Positions 51,481-64,000 of a stretch of DNA of 64,000 nucleotides are shown piece by piece. Numbering within the stretch: position 1 is the stretch's first letter; the number at the start of each line of letters is the position of its first letter. A program made the translations under genes and the position numbers. The DNA lies in the NCBI GenBank assembly GCA_036877525.1, contig JAZGTH010000068.1, forward strand, positions 3,862,001 through 3,926,000, given 5' to 3'. Source of the DNA: Chromobotia macracanthus (Eukaryota; Chordata; Actinopteri; Cypriniformes; Botiidae). Under the pieces are notes generated by a model, which made no database searches, was not told the origin of the DNA, and saw only the letters and a list, made by a program, of their open reading frames with translations.

Positions 51481-52127
51481 GTGCAAAAGCACTCCTCCCA
51501 GGACACCAGCATGGCAGACTACAAACTACCCTATTACATTCACCTTCTCCCATTGGACATGTTGAGGCAGACTCTGAATGTGTGAGGAAAATGTGAGAGT
51601 GTATTTGTAAGGGGGTGGGTTTGGGGGAGGAATGCATAACTTGAGCGCCTTCAGGCGACGAGCGGGGGATTAGTGGGAAGATCATTGACGAATTAGCTCT
51701 TGTCCTCTCCTCATCACGGCCCCTTCAAGATACATCTGAATGAAAGTGGGGGATGGGGCTGGATGGTGGTTGCTTACATTTTAATCATGCACAGATTTCT
51801 CTGCAGCTGAGAGACAGAAAATTCTGACGTGTGGGCCCTATTTTCTCTGTGCCATGACATTCTACCACGAGTGTAGAATATCAAGTGTACATTAAGAGTA
51901 AAATAATGTGGATGCCACACAAGTGTAAACTCTGGTAGTTACTGCATGCACACTGTTGTAAACACTAACATACACAAAATAATTTGGGATTATAAAATAT
52001 ATAATTTATAGTGTATATGTAATATAAAACCATTCATATTCACAAGCCTGTTACTCATATTATTGTAAGAAATAACAAAAGAACTTTTTGTAGACCAAAA
52101 TGTGCAACCCTGTTACTTGCATACAAA

Positions 52128-52173
52128 ATGTCACAATCTGGATTTGAACTCGAGTCACACATGCAAAAGCACC

Positions 52174-52258
<85 letters not shown>

Positions 52259-52290
52259 GCACACTACCCTCTAAGCCATTTCTCCAATAT
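52128..52290 (-). mobile_element. tRNA-derived SINE interrupted by a compound microsatellite
   Basis: On the minus strand it reads AATGGCTTAGAGGGTAGTGT GC (A box), then a TA/TG microsatellite of about 80 bp, then GACTCGAGTTCAAATCCAG (B box). The two halves match the element at 63218-63308. The repeat has grown between the two promoter boxes. Confidence 0.55.
52177..52254 (+). repeat. Compound microsatellite (CA)19(TA)20
   Basis: About 19 AC units (52177-52214) run directly into about 20 AT units (52215-52254), with no interruption. It sits inside a tRNA-derived SINE and would form long hairpins. It is probably highly variable in length. Confidence 0.97.
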
Positions 52291-55200
52291 TCAAATGTTG
52301 TACTTTTTGTAGTTTTGTCTGGTTCAACCAGGCTACTCCAGCACAAATAGATGCTCTATGCAGATAATCACTTCAAATAAATTTCTGCAGACAGGGCAGC
52401 AAATATAACCCGCAACATTGCTAATTAACACATTCCTCGGCTGGAACCCATCTGACTGGGTGACACTTTCTGTAACACAAAGGAATACTCTAAGATAATG
52501 GTATTAACATTTTCTTTTAAGGCAGGTCGCCTCCGCTCCATTACATCTCTGACGTTATTATTGTACGTCTTTGTTGGAAAGGCTCTGATTATAAAAGCCT
52601 GTGAAAGATTACATTTTGCTCACAGTCTGAGGTCTGAACACCTTTGACGTGGCTGTGGTCTTGTGGAATCAGATATGAATGTTTCTTAAACGGATGAGAT
52701 AGTGCTTATGAAAGCCAATCCATTACAAACACATTTAATGGCAAATAGCTCCTCTCAACTACTTTTCCAGATACAGGCAGTCTAATGTATATATGGTTTC
52801 AATAGCTTCATTGGATTATCCTCTTCCAGTGCACCAGGGGATATGCTGCATGTGAGGTCATAGATTTGAAACCAGCACACCCATTGTTGCATATGCTCTG
52901 CATTATGTCATAGAAAAGACACATATGGGATTATAACATGACACCAAAAGTCTCCCCCCCACCTGCTAACAGACCATTGGGTGTAGCGGGGTGGCTGCTG
53001 TTCAACTCAGTAACATTATACACATACGTTGGTCAATGAATGTGGCTCTATTAGATCCTTTGGGCAGCATTTGATCTAATGCAAGACAATGAAAACTGCA
53101 ACAGGCCTTAGAAATGGCAACGTTTTACTGTGTAATATAAGTGGCTTTTGCTATCGTTTTGTCTGTGTAATCATGCATGCCATTTTTTGCCACACTGGCA
53201 ACTTAAGAAGCCAGAGAGAAAATAAGAATGTTGCCGTAAACGTGCAAATTCCCTCTGAAATAATCGGCCTGGCGGGGCAATTGCTTTGAGGAGTAATCCT
53301 CGCGACTTTATTTTAGAAATAAATCTGAAAACAATAAGTATTAATATTTCAACCCCCCCGCCCCACACACACAGACGTACACCACAAATAAACATGCGTT
53401 ATGAAAGTGTGTGCAGCCAAGAGGAAAAACAATTGTGATCTCGATGCTTTTGTTTATTTCCACTGAAGTTGGAAAGTGTTTAAATGAGATGCTATATTGT
53501 TTCCCATTTTAAATTACAGAACAAATTAAACCGAGTATCATGTTAATTAATAAAGACGTCCTCAAATACATCTCTATAAAGAGACACTAGAGGAGTTGAA
53601 CTGATCCATTTGAATGACTGCCTTCCAGTGTGCCCAAAGAAAACCCACAGAGGGGAAATTGAATAGGGAAGACAGTGACACCACAGACGTGACAGGTGAT
53701 GAGAGATTGGAATAATACAGTCTGAAGGTAAATCACCGTGATAGTCATGAAGAAGGCAAAACTTCAATATGAGGCAAAACATCTTTCCATAACTCCATGA
53801 CAGATACAGTCAAACAAGATTTCACTATACGTTTGATTTACAGCAAAAATACATACGAACACTTCAAATAAGACACACTTACTTTAAAAGCAAAGTTGTG
53901 TAAAATAATAAGACTTTTATTCCAATGTATCCCAAATGACCTTCTTTCTACTGAACTATTTCTCTTAATTGCTTGTGTATTTTTATGTTTATTTTATATT
54001 TATGCCTATTCATTATACATAAATCTACAAAAACATTAGTGGGATTTTTGTGAGAAATTTTGTTAAATATTAAACCAATTTACCACCAGACTAACAAAAA
54101 TCAACTTCAATTTATAAATTTACTTGAGAAGCAAAACTGGGTATAAAAATAGGACGTGTATGTATATTGTAAACTTTTATTGAATAAACAAGGCAACCAT
54201 ACAGATTAACAAGTGTGCCCTCAACCAACCTTTTACATGTAGTTTTATTATTCATTTTTACTCATTTTTCCCGTCACCGTACCGTACCTTGAATCAAACT
54301 TACTGTCATGAATCAAAGCATTCATCAAGTGGGCCAAATAAAGAGTTCATTAATAAAAAAAATAGAAAAAAATAGACTTGAGAGGAATTTATAAGCATAT
54401 CAGGAACTCGGCAGCATGCCCCAAACCTTTTGATCCATGGCTATGCTAACATGCCTGTCAGTGGCTGTGATTCAGAGGCTAGCGAATGAACTGTGGCTTG
54501 AGTTAGCATGACAAACAACAGTTGCAAATGAAGCGATTTACATAAGAAACAGGCGCTGCGAGCGTTAGCATCCCACCAAGCCTATCTGTATCACAGTCAG
54601 TGAAAACCATGTAGCACTACAGCACCATGCAGTCTGTTTTTGCTAACAAGAAAGACGCTGAAAGGAAATGTTTACTGAGAAATTGGTCTTCTGCTATAGC
54701 TCTCTAAACTGCCGCCCATGTATCTCCATTATTTCGTGACTCAACACCAGTAGGTCTAATATGTTTGCTTCTTTTCGTACAACTTGCCCTTGTCTGTGCT
54801 ACAAGTGCCTTTTTATGAGGGGATGAAAACTGACTTAATAACAGAAAACGTGAGATACTGAGCAGTGAGCTGATTGCTAATGCGCCGCCGTAGCTTCGCA
54901 GCAAAGCCGTTCGTGGTAGAATTAAATAAAAGGGAATGAGGAGATTCGTCATTACGAATGTGACAGGATATAAATCTGAATCCTGCAAATTTTGATAGGG
55001 AGGCGCATTGCCACACATTCGGTTTATGAAATATTTAAGTGGCTAATTATAGCAACAAAGCAAAATTATGATTCTGAGTGCCAAAGAGGAAAAGAGAAGG
55101 TTGTTCCCCATCAGCCGCTAAAAGAGAACGGTAACCATTTTAACATTGTTCTCCTAACAAACATGGATATCTGAAGTTTTAGCATGGAGTACATGCGCTG

Positions 55201-57044
55201 TATGACATGGCTAGAGCTACAGTGTAAGTCTGTTGATGGCATTTTGTTTTCGACTTGAGGACACATTGTAGAAGTTTTACCTCGTCTTACCCCGTATGCC
55301 TGCTCTGTTTAATTCTTAAATGCTTCTCACATCATTTCATCTTTTAAATGATCCAAATATTAATTGATAATAAATATATAATCACTTTTGTGATTACTGC
55401 TCTTGCACCAGAAACATGTTGAGACTGTGATGCAGATTTAATGCGATTATTCATGTTTTCTACTGAGAAATAAAGAGAAATGATCCAGTATTTAACATGT
55501 GATTTATCAAGCCCATGATATTGTGATCTATTATTTATTATTACAGGGTTTTCAACACCGGCCTTAAAATCACGCAACAGTGTCTTCAGTGAAATACAAA
55601 TGAAATATGATGTTTGATATAATAATACACAATAAGCCCTGCTCACAAATACACCCCCCGCACACAAGTATCCTGGTTACGTGAATTGATTTTACTTTGG
55701 AAGACTGTTTAATGAGCACAGAAAGTAGAAAACAATAGTGATAGACTCACTCCACAGGGAATTCTAATGAGTCTATTGACTCAAAAGGTGTCTGGGTATG
55801 TTGATAAATGAATACAAGGGAATCACATTGCTTTCCCCTTCACGAACATTATAGTCTGAACATTTCTAGATACTTAATGTCTGTGAGGAGTTGAGAAACA
55901 TTTTTAATTTCTTTTATTGGTATTTTTATAGACATTTGACTTTTACTTTTTTAAAAGAAGTTTTCACATGTCAAACCATTGTATAAGCAGCAAATTAAGT
56001 AAATGTATTCAATAATCTCACAAAAACAACTTTCATGGGCAAAGTTCTGCACAGAACCATATAAATACTGCCTAATTAATACTGTGGCTTATTTTAAAAT
56101 GCTTTTGGCTACCAATAACAGTCCAGCGTGTTCAGTAACGATTAACACGTTTAACTATTTTTACTGTAAATCTACTCAGAATTCTGTATTTCTTCCCCAA
56201 CAAGACGTTTATTCAATATGGCCACAATATTACACACTGTACAACTGTGAAAGCTAATACATGCTGTCTATGTACTCCTCATCATGCTTTCTTTAGCTAA
56301 ATCAGAATTACTCTTCATTTGCCATGACTGGTTGGTGGAAAAATAGGACATCAAATGAGCACCTTCATAGCACCTTCCTTCAGTCAGAAGTAACACAAAA
56401 GAGCCTAAAAGTAAGAGAAAAAAGACGCGCCACACAATTTGGTTATCATGTTCTTTTGTTCCCATGGTGAAGGACCCTAAAATACCTAACCAAGTCACCA
56501 TAACAACCAGCTTGAAAGGAGATTTGGCACACTATGTTCTGAGCAACAAGTAAAGCTAGAAGTGAGAATTCTGCAATATCTTCAGCTATTCTATCTGTGA
56601 GACCATCGATCTGAGCAGATTAAACAGATTAAGGCCCACCTGGAGATGGCGTACACAAGAACACTATTCATTACTGTCTGCACCTAGAGCACTTTTTAGA
56701 ACTGTTTATTTGAGAAACGCTAGACCTTTGCGTGGAATGACTTCCTTAAGCTGGCAAGGATTTGAAGATAACCCCCCCATCCTTTAAAAAAACAATTATC
56801 GAAATGGTGAAAACAATAAACTGTAAAACCCTAAGCCTTGAATATTACTGATGAATTTGAATATATGGGATCTTGGTCTGTCAGCAGTTGTAATCTGTGT
56901 GAAGCAGTGTTCCTTATAAGCCACGATTGCATTTTTTCGAACACAAAATTGATTTCAAGCAAATACCAACGTTAATGTGTAATTTAGTTTTAGTGTTCGG
57001 AGCTGCATCAAAGCTTACTAAAACAGAATATTTTAGCCACTTCC

Positions 57045-57185
57045 TGCTGAAAAGTTGGTTTATGCTGGTTTAACGCTGGTCCCCACAGCAAAGAAAAATC
57101 ACAATGATAGCAATAATCAGCAATAAAATTTTCCTCAGGGTTTAGCTGGCATACAAAGAAATCCATGCTGTTAACCAGCATTATA
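57045..57185. repeat. CCAGC/GCTGG dispersed repeat
   Basis: GCTGAAAAGTTGGTTTATGC, TGGTTTAACGCTGGTCC and GTTTAGCTGGCAT followed by TTAACCAGCATTA. This resembles the cyprinid repeat built on AAACCAGC and GCTGGT. Weaker copies are near 1315-1405 and 14925-15000. Confidence 0.45.
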
Positions 57186-60100
57186 CTTAACTGATATATT
57201 CAATTGATCAGTGTGGTCTTTCTGTTGAGACAGTTTAAACAAGGAAATCTTGTAGGAGAAGCTTGTTTAGAAGCCTCACACCAGCACATTATAATCTCAT
57301 GGTGGAGGCCAGTATTTAAACAGCATATAATCATGACCAGCTTCACTATAGTACCAGCTATTCCACTGCCTATGTTATAAAATGCAGTCCTCCACAGACC
57401 ACTTTTCATTACTAGCCTCTAAGGAGAAACTACATGTTCATGTGACAAGTTCATTCAAATTATTTCCGATTAGTCATTGGTTATTAACATTGACATAACA
57501 TGCATTAGATGCTTTAGAAATCGATGTGACGTGCCTTATGCATCAACTGCAGCACTCAAGCTGTCATCAGACTCTTTTATGCATGCATGTACATCAGAGT
57601 TCCTCTATATTTCTGTGTCTGCAGGTGCAGTCAAAACCATCAGTGAATGTCTGGGATCATCCTCATGACATTGCAAAGCTCTTTAGAGTCACTTTGCTAA
57701 TCACTGACTAGGAATCTTCTCACACAATTAGACAAGACCTTTGGTGTCCATGTCAAACATTGGAGACCTGGAAAAGCCAGAAGAAGGCATTTCTAACTTT
57801 CGAATTACTTAGATCTAGTCTAAAAAGATTGCATTTTAAAATCATTCCATATTTAATTTAATTTAATTATTGTTTACCAGAAGTCTACTTACAATTTTAG
57901 CCGATGGTTGCTTGAAGATTTATCTCTATGACGTTTATCACAGTCGGTCTAATAGCATGGCAGGTTCCTTTTTGTGACAACTTACCCCATGCAATGTGAC
58001 ACCTTTGCCTGCTATTGGGGCACGTTTTACAAAAGGTCAACGTTCCCCTGGGCAAGTATTGTGGAAATGTTTAATAGTTTTTATTTATTTGCTTGTTTGT
58101 AGCTGAGACTTTAAGATAAGCTTTGCGCCTATACAAAAATTGATTTTCCAGAATGAACTTACCCTGACAAATATTCACCGGAGCACAACGCGAAAGCTGT
58201 CTCTCCTACCTAATTTATAAACATTTAGTAGAAAACCTTGTAATTACAGATAATTATTGTTATTGCTGTTTAAATTCTAATACAATTCAGGTTCTACTGA
58301 GCATTCACATAAAATATCTGTAATGAAGCGTGCTTTAAAGGGAAGAACGAAAGGCCATCGTTATAGTAAAGCATAAATAAGACAGCATTTCAGCATTTCA
58401 CACAGCACAATCTGATAACAGACATCTGTATTGGCGGGATGTCTATACCTCAGTGGTCATGTCAATCGACTGATACCTGCTGACCCTTCCCCAGAGAAAA
58501 CAGAGTTGTTGATACATCCTCGAGTTTGACAGAAACCCTAGAAATGACTGTGTCTGTGAACTTACACCTGAGCTCCAATAGAGTAAACCAGAATTCACAC
58601 AGTTTATCTTGAGAACCTTTTTTACAATACCTTTTTGTAAAAGAATTGCCAGTGGTAGAACGTGACATAGAGCAGTTGTGACATAAAAGTGTCAAAATGA
58701 ACAGGGTATAGGATAGTTTTAACAGCATTACATCAAGCTTATTAGCACCTTGTCAACCTTGCTGACTGACTGATGCACACAGAAATGTGAATACGCTGCA
58801 TTACGCAATCCTTAAGGAAGGTCCTCAAACTCAGACAAAAGTTAACAAGGTATGTGGTTGATCGCTTTGCAGAAAAATAGAAAAACACTGGAATCATTAT
58901 AACTGATTTCCGATTTTAGTTTGAAACTCTTCATAGCAAATGATATTCACAGGTAGAATTGTTTATCATGCTTTTTTCCGTTTTTTGACTAGAAACATAG
59001 AACATTATTTATAACATATTACTTCTGGTGTCCACCTTCTAATCACCAAATTCTACTTAGACATTTGTTTTGCTGTTTTTAGGCGTTTTCTGTAAAACTG
59101 TGTATGTAAATTACTTTACATGGCAGTCAAATGGTCTCTTTTTGTCTAAGTGGGCATAAGGGCATGCTATTAGGTCAGAATATCTTCAACCCACTGCAAA
59201 ACGTGTAGGGTTATCTCACTTGAGACTACGCAGATAAAAGGAAAACAATACAAAGTCAAAGGTTAGTGATGGTTTCGTGATCTTTCTTCAGAGAGTTGGT
59301 AGATAAAAGGAAACAAGCCATTTCTATTAAATATTCAAGAAACTCTCACAAGCCGAGCATATGATTTATTGATTGAAGGAAGGAACAATAGAGAGTAGGG
59401 TTTCAACTTTTTAAGGGCTCCTTTGTGCGAATGGAACTTTTTCTTTGTTTTGAATGTGTAAAAGGTATAAGAGCTACATGGACCTCTCCAGAGCCATTTG
59501 AACACTTAGCTCTACAGTATTGGGTTAACACCATTCACCAAACACTAATGGACTGCCCTGGGAACCCTTCTTAAAGCCAGTATCAAGGTTAGCCTTCTTT
59601 CAAAACAATCCAACGGGGGAGATATTAAATCCACCTAGAGACTTGAAAAATAGGCTGAGAGGAGAGCGAAGGCAAAAAAGCTGAAACAGCAATTTGTTTT
59701 TTAAATCAAACTGAGACTTGGGAATACGGGACGTTCAGGATCACCATACCACAAGCGGCTTTACAAAGTGAATGTTTTATGCTATGTTGGGCTTTTGCTC
59801 CTTAATAGGCCACAGAAGAGACGTTGTTTGTACTGCCAGTTTGCAGTCCATTGCATTTCAGCCTATCTATGCATTTACACAAGGGACATAGGCTGCACTA
59901 AGGGCCAGTGTCCAAGTACATTTAAGGTTGCGAAACACCCACGAGCCTTCACAAGGCTTGTTTGATCTACTTTATCTAGCCTAGTCTGACACAGTCTTCT
60001 CAAACTCAATACCCAGTTGAATCATAATACATAACTTGTTTAGTATTCACAGGAAGCGGTGAAAGAACAATATCCTTTTAGACTGTGAAAATGGGACTTA

Positions 60101-61307
60101 ATTTTCTTGATTTGATCTACTATCACCAATGTCCATGCCAAGATGCATTTAAAAGAAGTCATATAAAAATTATTTCATAAGGTCCACTTGCAATGTTAGT
60201 GTCTTGACTACTTTTACCTCTTTGTCTCTCAAGAACACAGTAAGATGTCCTAAAAACTAAATTTGGTTACTGTTCCTTTAAGGCAAAAATGTCTACACTC
60301 TCTTAATGTGAACGAGTGAAAAAGCAGTCAAACTGACTCTTTATGCATGATCATGTTTTATCAATATTATCAATGGCCATTTCATTTACTGCTTCTCCCG
60401 GAATCAGAAGAGAATTGCATGCCATAAAGCTTTAAAGAATGCAATTCGGCATGTTAAAGTATCCCTGAACTATTTGGGGTGAATTGCAAAAGATCCATGA
60501 ATGAGCTTTTATGTAATGTTATACAGTATACATTTTTCCTGAGTAAAACTAAGCAACCACTGGCCAGTATAACTACTCAGTAGAGTTTATCCCACTGCAA
60601 TCACTGTTAAGAGTGCTTATACGGTGCATAAGAGCAGCCCCACTCACTAAACCGATATGCCAGTTTCAATTTTTAAGAGGCCAGTCACAAGTGCTGCTAA
60701 ATCAGGTGTGCATTGACTCTGGGTCTAATTGCGTTTAAAACATTTCCTGGAGGTTAACATAGTGTTTTGTTTGGATTAACCCTTTAAGACCCGGTGCCCT
60801 TTACAATGGAAGGTTTGATTTTGCTATTGGTTTTTGATATGCACCAAGTGACACCAGTCGGGGTCCTGTGGACAACAGATAACAGGTTGAGCCTCCACTC
60901 GCAGTTCAGCTGTACAGTGTTTTACCTCGTGGCTTATCACACAGTTAACTGTACTGAAACTACCAAACCTGTACTATAGCGCTCTACTGTGTTGCTGATT
61001 TTGGATGACAAGGTGCGGCTCGGTTTAGTTGAGACATTCACTGACAAGCAAAAATGTTCTGACAAGCTGCTAAATTTGTGTAGTTCCATTTTCCTCTTCT
61101 CATGTAGGCCAGTTTCTCGCATTATTTGCAAGAGTATCTGAGAGGTGCCTTCCAGCGTTGTACTGCATGAAGACTGCGACACACTCCTGACATTTAAAGC
61201 ACCCTACATGACCCTAAAAGAGGCAAAATGAGATTTCATTCTCTATTCTTTTTTTATAAAAATACATTTAAAACATTCAGAGTCATTTATTGTAAAAAAA
61301 AGAACTA

Positions 61308-61458
61308 TGCATTTGGCAGATTCTGTTATCCAAAGCAACTTACAGTGCATTCAGGGTATATACTTTCCTAGTAGCCTGTGTGTGTGTGCAAAATCTGGCA
61401 ATCCGACCCAAGACCTTTGGGATGCTAACACAATGCTCAACCAGGTGAGCTACAGTAA
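61308..61458 (-). mobile_element. tRNA-Ala-like SINE, reverse orientation
   Basis: On the minus strand it reads TGTAGCTCACCTGGTTGAGC (A box), an anticodon arm with loop TTAGCAT (AGC, Ala), then GGGTCGGATTGCC (decayed B box). A body follows and then the tail TGCTTTGGATAACAGAATCT GCC. It is the same family as the element at 50744-50882, in the opposite direction. Confidence 0.8.
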
Positions 61459-61959
61459 CTATGCAATGATGAAAGAGATATGCTTGTGTGACATCCTTAA
61501 AGTTTGGATAAGTTTGGATTTGTTAAAAAGATAAATAACCAGCAGACAGAATTAAACAACACAGAGAGCCACATTCGGCCCTCATCCAGACAATCATTTT
61601 GCTTAATGTTCCCTACAATTTTCACAAATGCTAGCACTTCAGCCTAATTCTTGTGACATTTTGGAAAATGATAGCTAAAGACAGTGAGGTGATTTTCTCA
61701 AGAATGTCCTGTTCTGAGCTGTGGTGTCTTGGCAACAGAGGCCTGAAACTGTACGTAGGTACTGGGACATAAAAATGTTATTCAAAGTAAAAGCAATAAT
61801 ACAATTAATTGCTTGTGTAAAAGTAATAAAGTATCCAATAAAAAGGCTAATTAAGAAGCCGTTTAACTTGGGTCTGATTAAAATTCAGAACAAGCAGTTG
61901 ATGAAAACAATTTAATGAATAGCTACAGAGATTAAAGTTCTGTTACGTATTAACATTAA

Positions 61960-62075
61960 AGGTAGTCAATATATTTCAAAAATGTTAATCGGGAAAAATT
62001 ATGTGAATAATCCATTCACATATTAATAGTTGATTAAAAAAGCCCCCTAATGAAGATATTAAAAAGTCACAATAT
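61960..62075 (+). repeat. Second copy of the TTAATCG-type repeat
   Basis: Shares GTTAATCGGG, TTGATTAAAAA and AAGCCCCCTAATGAAGATAT with the copy at 9150-9270. Borders are uncertain. Confidence 0.45.
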
Positions 62076-62639
62076 TGTGGTAGTCTAGTTTGAAAAAAGT
62101 TGCTTGAGATCCATGTGTTGAATGGCTCCACCTGCTCTCAGTAGCTATGGTTTGGGACAATGCTTGGCCTAAAGATCAGTGTGGATGAGGCCGTGCTGAC
62201 CATGAAAAGTTAGTATGGTCAAGGGCTTAATAAAGTTATCTTTATCTTTCTAAGGTCATCTTTCCATACTAAATCATGCTTGATTGACAACCCTAATGTA
62301 TGTCAATGCTCTGTGAAAGAACACCTTCAGAAGAAGAAAACAGGCTGAAGAACAACCTTCACATCTCTGTTATAAATCACACACATTTTTCCAAAAGAAA
62401 ACAGATCTGCACAGCAACTTGTGATGAATACATTTCCACAGAACCTGTGATTTTCCAAAACAACAGATTTGAAGAAATATTTTCCAAACAACTGACTGCC
62501 TTTATCCAGGCTGCATCATGGTAACAATACAGTTTGTCAAAGCTTCAATCACAGCCACAAACGCGCACGTTAAATCTGCGTGAAACGAAAATAATATCGT
62601 CTTACTCAAAGCTAGACTTCAGGAGAGGATAGCGAATAG

Positions 62640-62722
62640 GTGTGTGTTCCGTGCTCAGTTAGTAAAGCACGGTGTTAGCGACACTGAAATCATGGGTTCG
62701 ATTTCCAGGAAACACACAAAGA
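62640..62722 (+). mobile_element. tRNA-Ala-like SINE head
   Basis: It contains TGCTCAGTTAGTAAAGCAC (A-box arm), an anticodon stem CGGTG/CACTG around TTAGCGA (AGC, Ala) and the B box GGGTTCGATTTCC. The ends GTGTGTTCC and GGAAACACAC pair like an acceptor stem. The sequence after it lacks the usual SINE tail, so it is a truncated copy. The A/T-stem mismatches make a working tRNA gene unlikely. Confidence 0.65.
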
Positions 62723-63217
62723 TTGGCCATACAGTATGTGTTGTCTTTCCTCAACTACAGCCATTTTAAAGCATTTGGGTATTGGGTGATATAAGCAAAT
62801 AAAAGATTTTGAAAGCAAATACTTAATTTTGTAATTTTTTTCCAGTGCCCGATTTGTTTTAAGCTCTTAAAATTGTGAAATGAGTTTTCAGTAAGCCATC
62901 CATTTCTATTCATCCTAATGGACTGACTGCCATTGAGATGAACAGAAATGAATGGCTTTCACAGGTAAACTCCTCTGATGAAACGGAGTCTCGACCTCAT
63001 TATGAATAATGACAGATATGTGATTGCATGAGTGCTACATACCCTGAAGAATACCTGAGTACATGAAACATGCAGCATTTATTCAATTAAACACCAGTAA
63101 TAATGTATCAAAAGGAACATCGTGCAATTTAAATGTAAAAGTACAGCTCATATTTACTTGATTAAAAGTATTGCTGTTAAATCTGCTCTCAAAGGATTTT
63201 TTGTCCTATTTATTGTA

Positions 63218-63308
63218 ATTTCTATGGTTTAGAAGGTAGTGTGCTAACACTCCACATATAAGCATTGTTGGCTTGCAGGGACCTGGGTTCAAATCCAGCT
63301 CAGCTCAT
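63218..63308 (+). mobile_element. Second type of tRNA-derived SINE head
   Basis: The A-box-like TGGTTTAGAAGGTAGTGTGC is followed about 45 bp later by the B box GGGTTCAAATCC and then AGCTCAG. The arrangement and spacing are those of an RNA polymerase III internal promoter. It shares TTAGA-GGTAGTGTGC and GTTCAAATCCAG with the minus-strand element at 52128-52290, so the two form a family distinct from the Ala-like SINEs. Confidence 0.55.
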
Positions 63309-64000
63309 ACCCTTATCTTTTCTGCCTCTATTGTTCTGTGAATAAAGTGAATAGAGAAAAAAGTTACTAAAGTACATTTAACAGAGATATCGTATCTCTG
63401 CCTGTCATCCTTTTACCACTTCTACATTTTCACAAAATTTTTCCAAAACATTCCGAAACTGTTTTAGTCAGTCGGTTTTGCTGAATGAGACATGCATCTG
63501 AATGCATTCCCTTGTGTCCTACTGGGATGTAAGAGTCTGAGCACCATTATGTGTTTGTGTATTCTGGTCATAGTTGAGGAGAGAGGCACTCTGGGAAAGA
63601 ACTGGGTGCAAGGATAAACAGCTCCAGCAGTTTTGTCAAAAGGATTTCCTTGCTTGTGGAGTGGGCTATCACATCTCTGTCTCTGTCATGGTGATAAGAG
63701 GTGTGAATGGGAGATTAACAGCCCGGCTGTGACAGCTCTACCTTGGTTCTGCCCTCATAGAATAGCTAAAAAGACAGAGAAGCTAAACTGTCGGAAAACT
63801 GTCAACTGCTTAAAATCCCCCTCCTGTGACTGACTCCGAAACGGACAGGCAGGAACGAGACTCCCAGTAGACTGCACAGCGCTACAGAATCCGCTGAATG
63901 TTCCATGTGAAATCATGTGCTCGTCTTTCTCTATCTTCATATGTATTCTCATCAGTAGTAGGTCAAGCTACATTTTTGACACAATCCAAATATTAAACTG

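Larger units (their letters stand above)
51481..64000. other. Upstream intergenic DNA
   Basis: About 12.5 kb with no recognisable exon on either strand. Open frames are all below about 110 codons and none resembles a known protein. It contains tRNA-derived SINEs (52128-52290, 61308-61458, 62640-62722, 63218-63308), a compound CA/TA microsatellite, a CCAGC-type repeat near 57045-57185, a TTAATCG-type repeat near 61960-62075, and unique-looking blocks at about 53040-53560 and 55010-55170. Confidence 0.7.

Noticed and set aside
52177..52254. Open frames of alternating Tyr-Ile and Thr-His/Val-Cys
   Set aside because: They are translations of the CA/TA microsatellite.
62640..62722. A functional tRNA-Ala gene
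   Set aside because: The A and B boxes and an AGC loop are present, but stems have mismatches and related decayed SINE copies occur nearby, so a SINE head is the better reading.
51481..64000. A second gene upstream on either strand
   Set aside because: No frame with a recognisable domain, and no pair of frames with matching splice borders was seen.

Overview
The window is vertebrate nuclear DNA, almost certainly from a teleost and most likely a cyprinid (carp, minnow or barb group). The evidence is AT-rich sequence, long introns with canonical GT-AG borders, tRNA-Ala-like SINEs, and several interspersed repeats that I recognise from cyprinid genomes. There is no bacterial, phage or CRISPR content.

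One protein-coding gene is visible. It lies on the minus strand and I identify it as tmem132e (transmembrane protein 132E). Eight coding exons, read from right to left, can be joined with every splice phase agreeing: 51108-51051, 49926-48999, 24895-24758, 20753-20561, 14637-14494, 9036-8831, 5038-4762 and 1782-1588. They total 2,139 nt, exactly 713 codons. They encode the signal peptide and most of the extracellular part. The last exon or exons, with the end of the ectodomain, the transmembrane helix and the cytoplasmic tail, lie beyond the left edge. Exon 1 is a short signal-peptide exon (58 coding nt) that I found by eye. An in-frame stop lies 27 nt upstream of its ATG, and its phase fits exon 2.

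Layout: 1-1587 is the start of intron 8. From 1588 to 24895 exons 8 to 3 are separated by introns of 3-6 kb. From 24896 to 48998 is a 24-kb intron 2 with no exon. From 48999 to 51108 are exons 2 and 1 with a 1.1-kb intron. From about 51109 to 51480 is the probable 5' UTR and promoter. From about 51481 to 64000 is gene-poor upstream DNA with SINEs, a compound microsatellite and sequence that looks unique.

The rest is repeats and non-coding DNA: two tRNA-derived SINE types, a terminal-inverted-repeat MITE, a three-copy and a two-copy interspersed family, palindromic ACCATGGT-type repeats, and microsatellites. One microsatellite, a GA run, appears to serve as the polypyrimidine tract of a splice acceptor. 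I found no credible new multi-gene system. The observations most worth checking are the splice-site microsatellite, the uORF overlapping the start codon, a SINE split by a microsatellite, an 18-bp-arm hairpin, and stretches that may be conserved enhancers.
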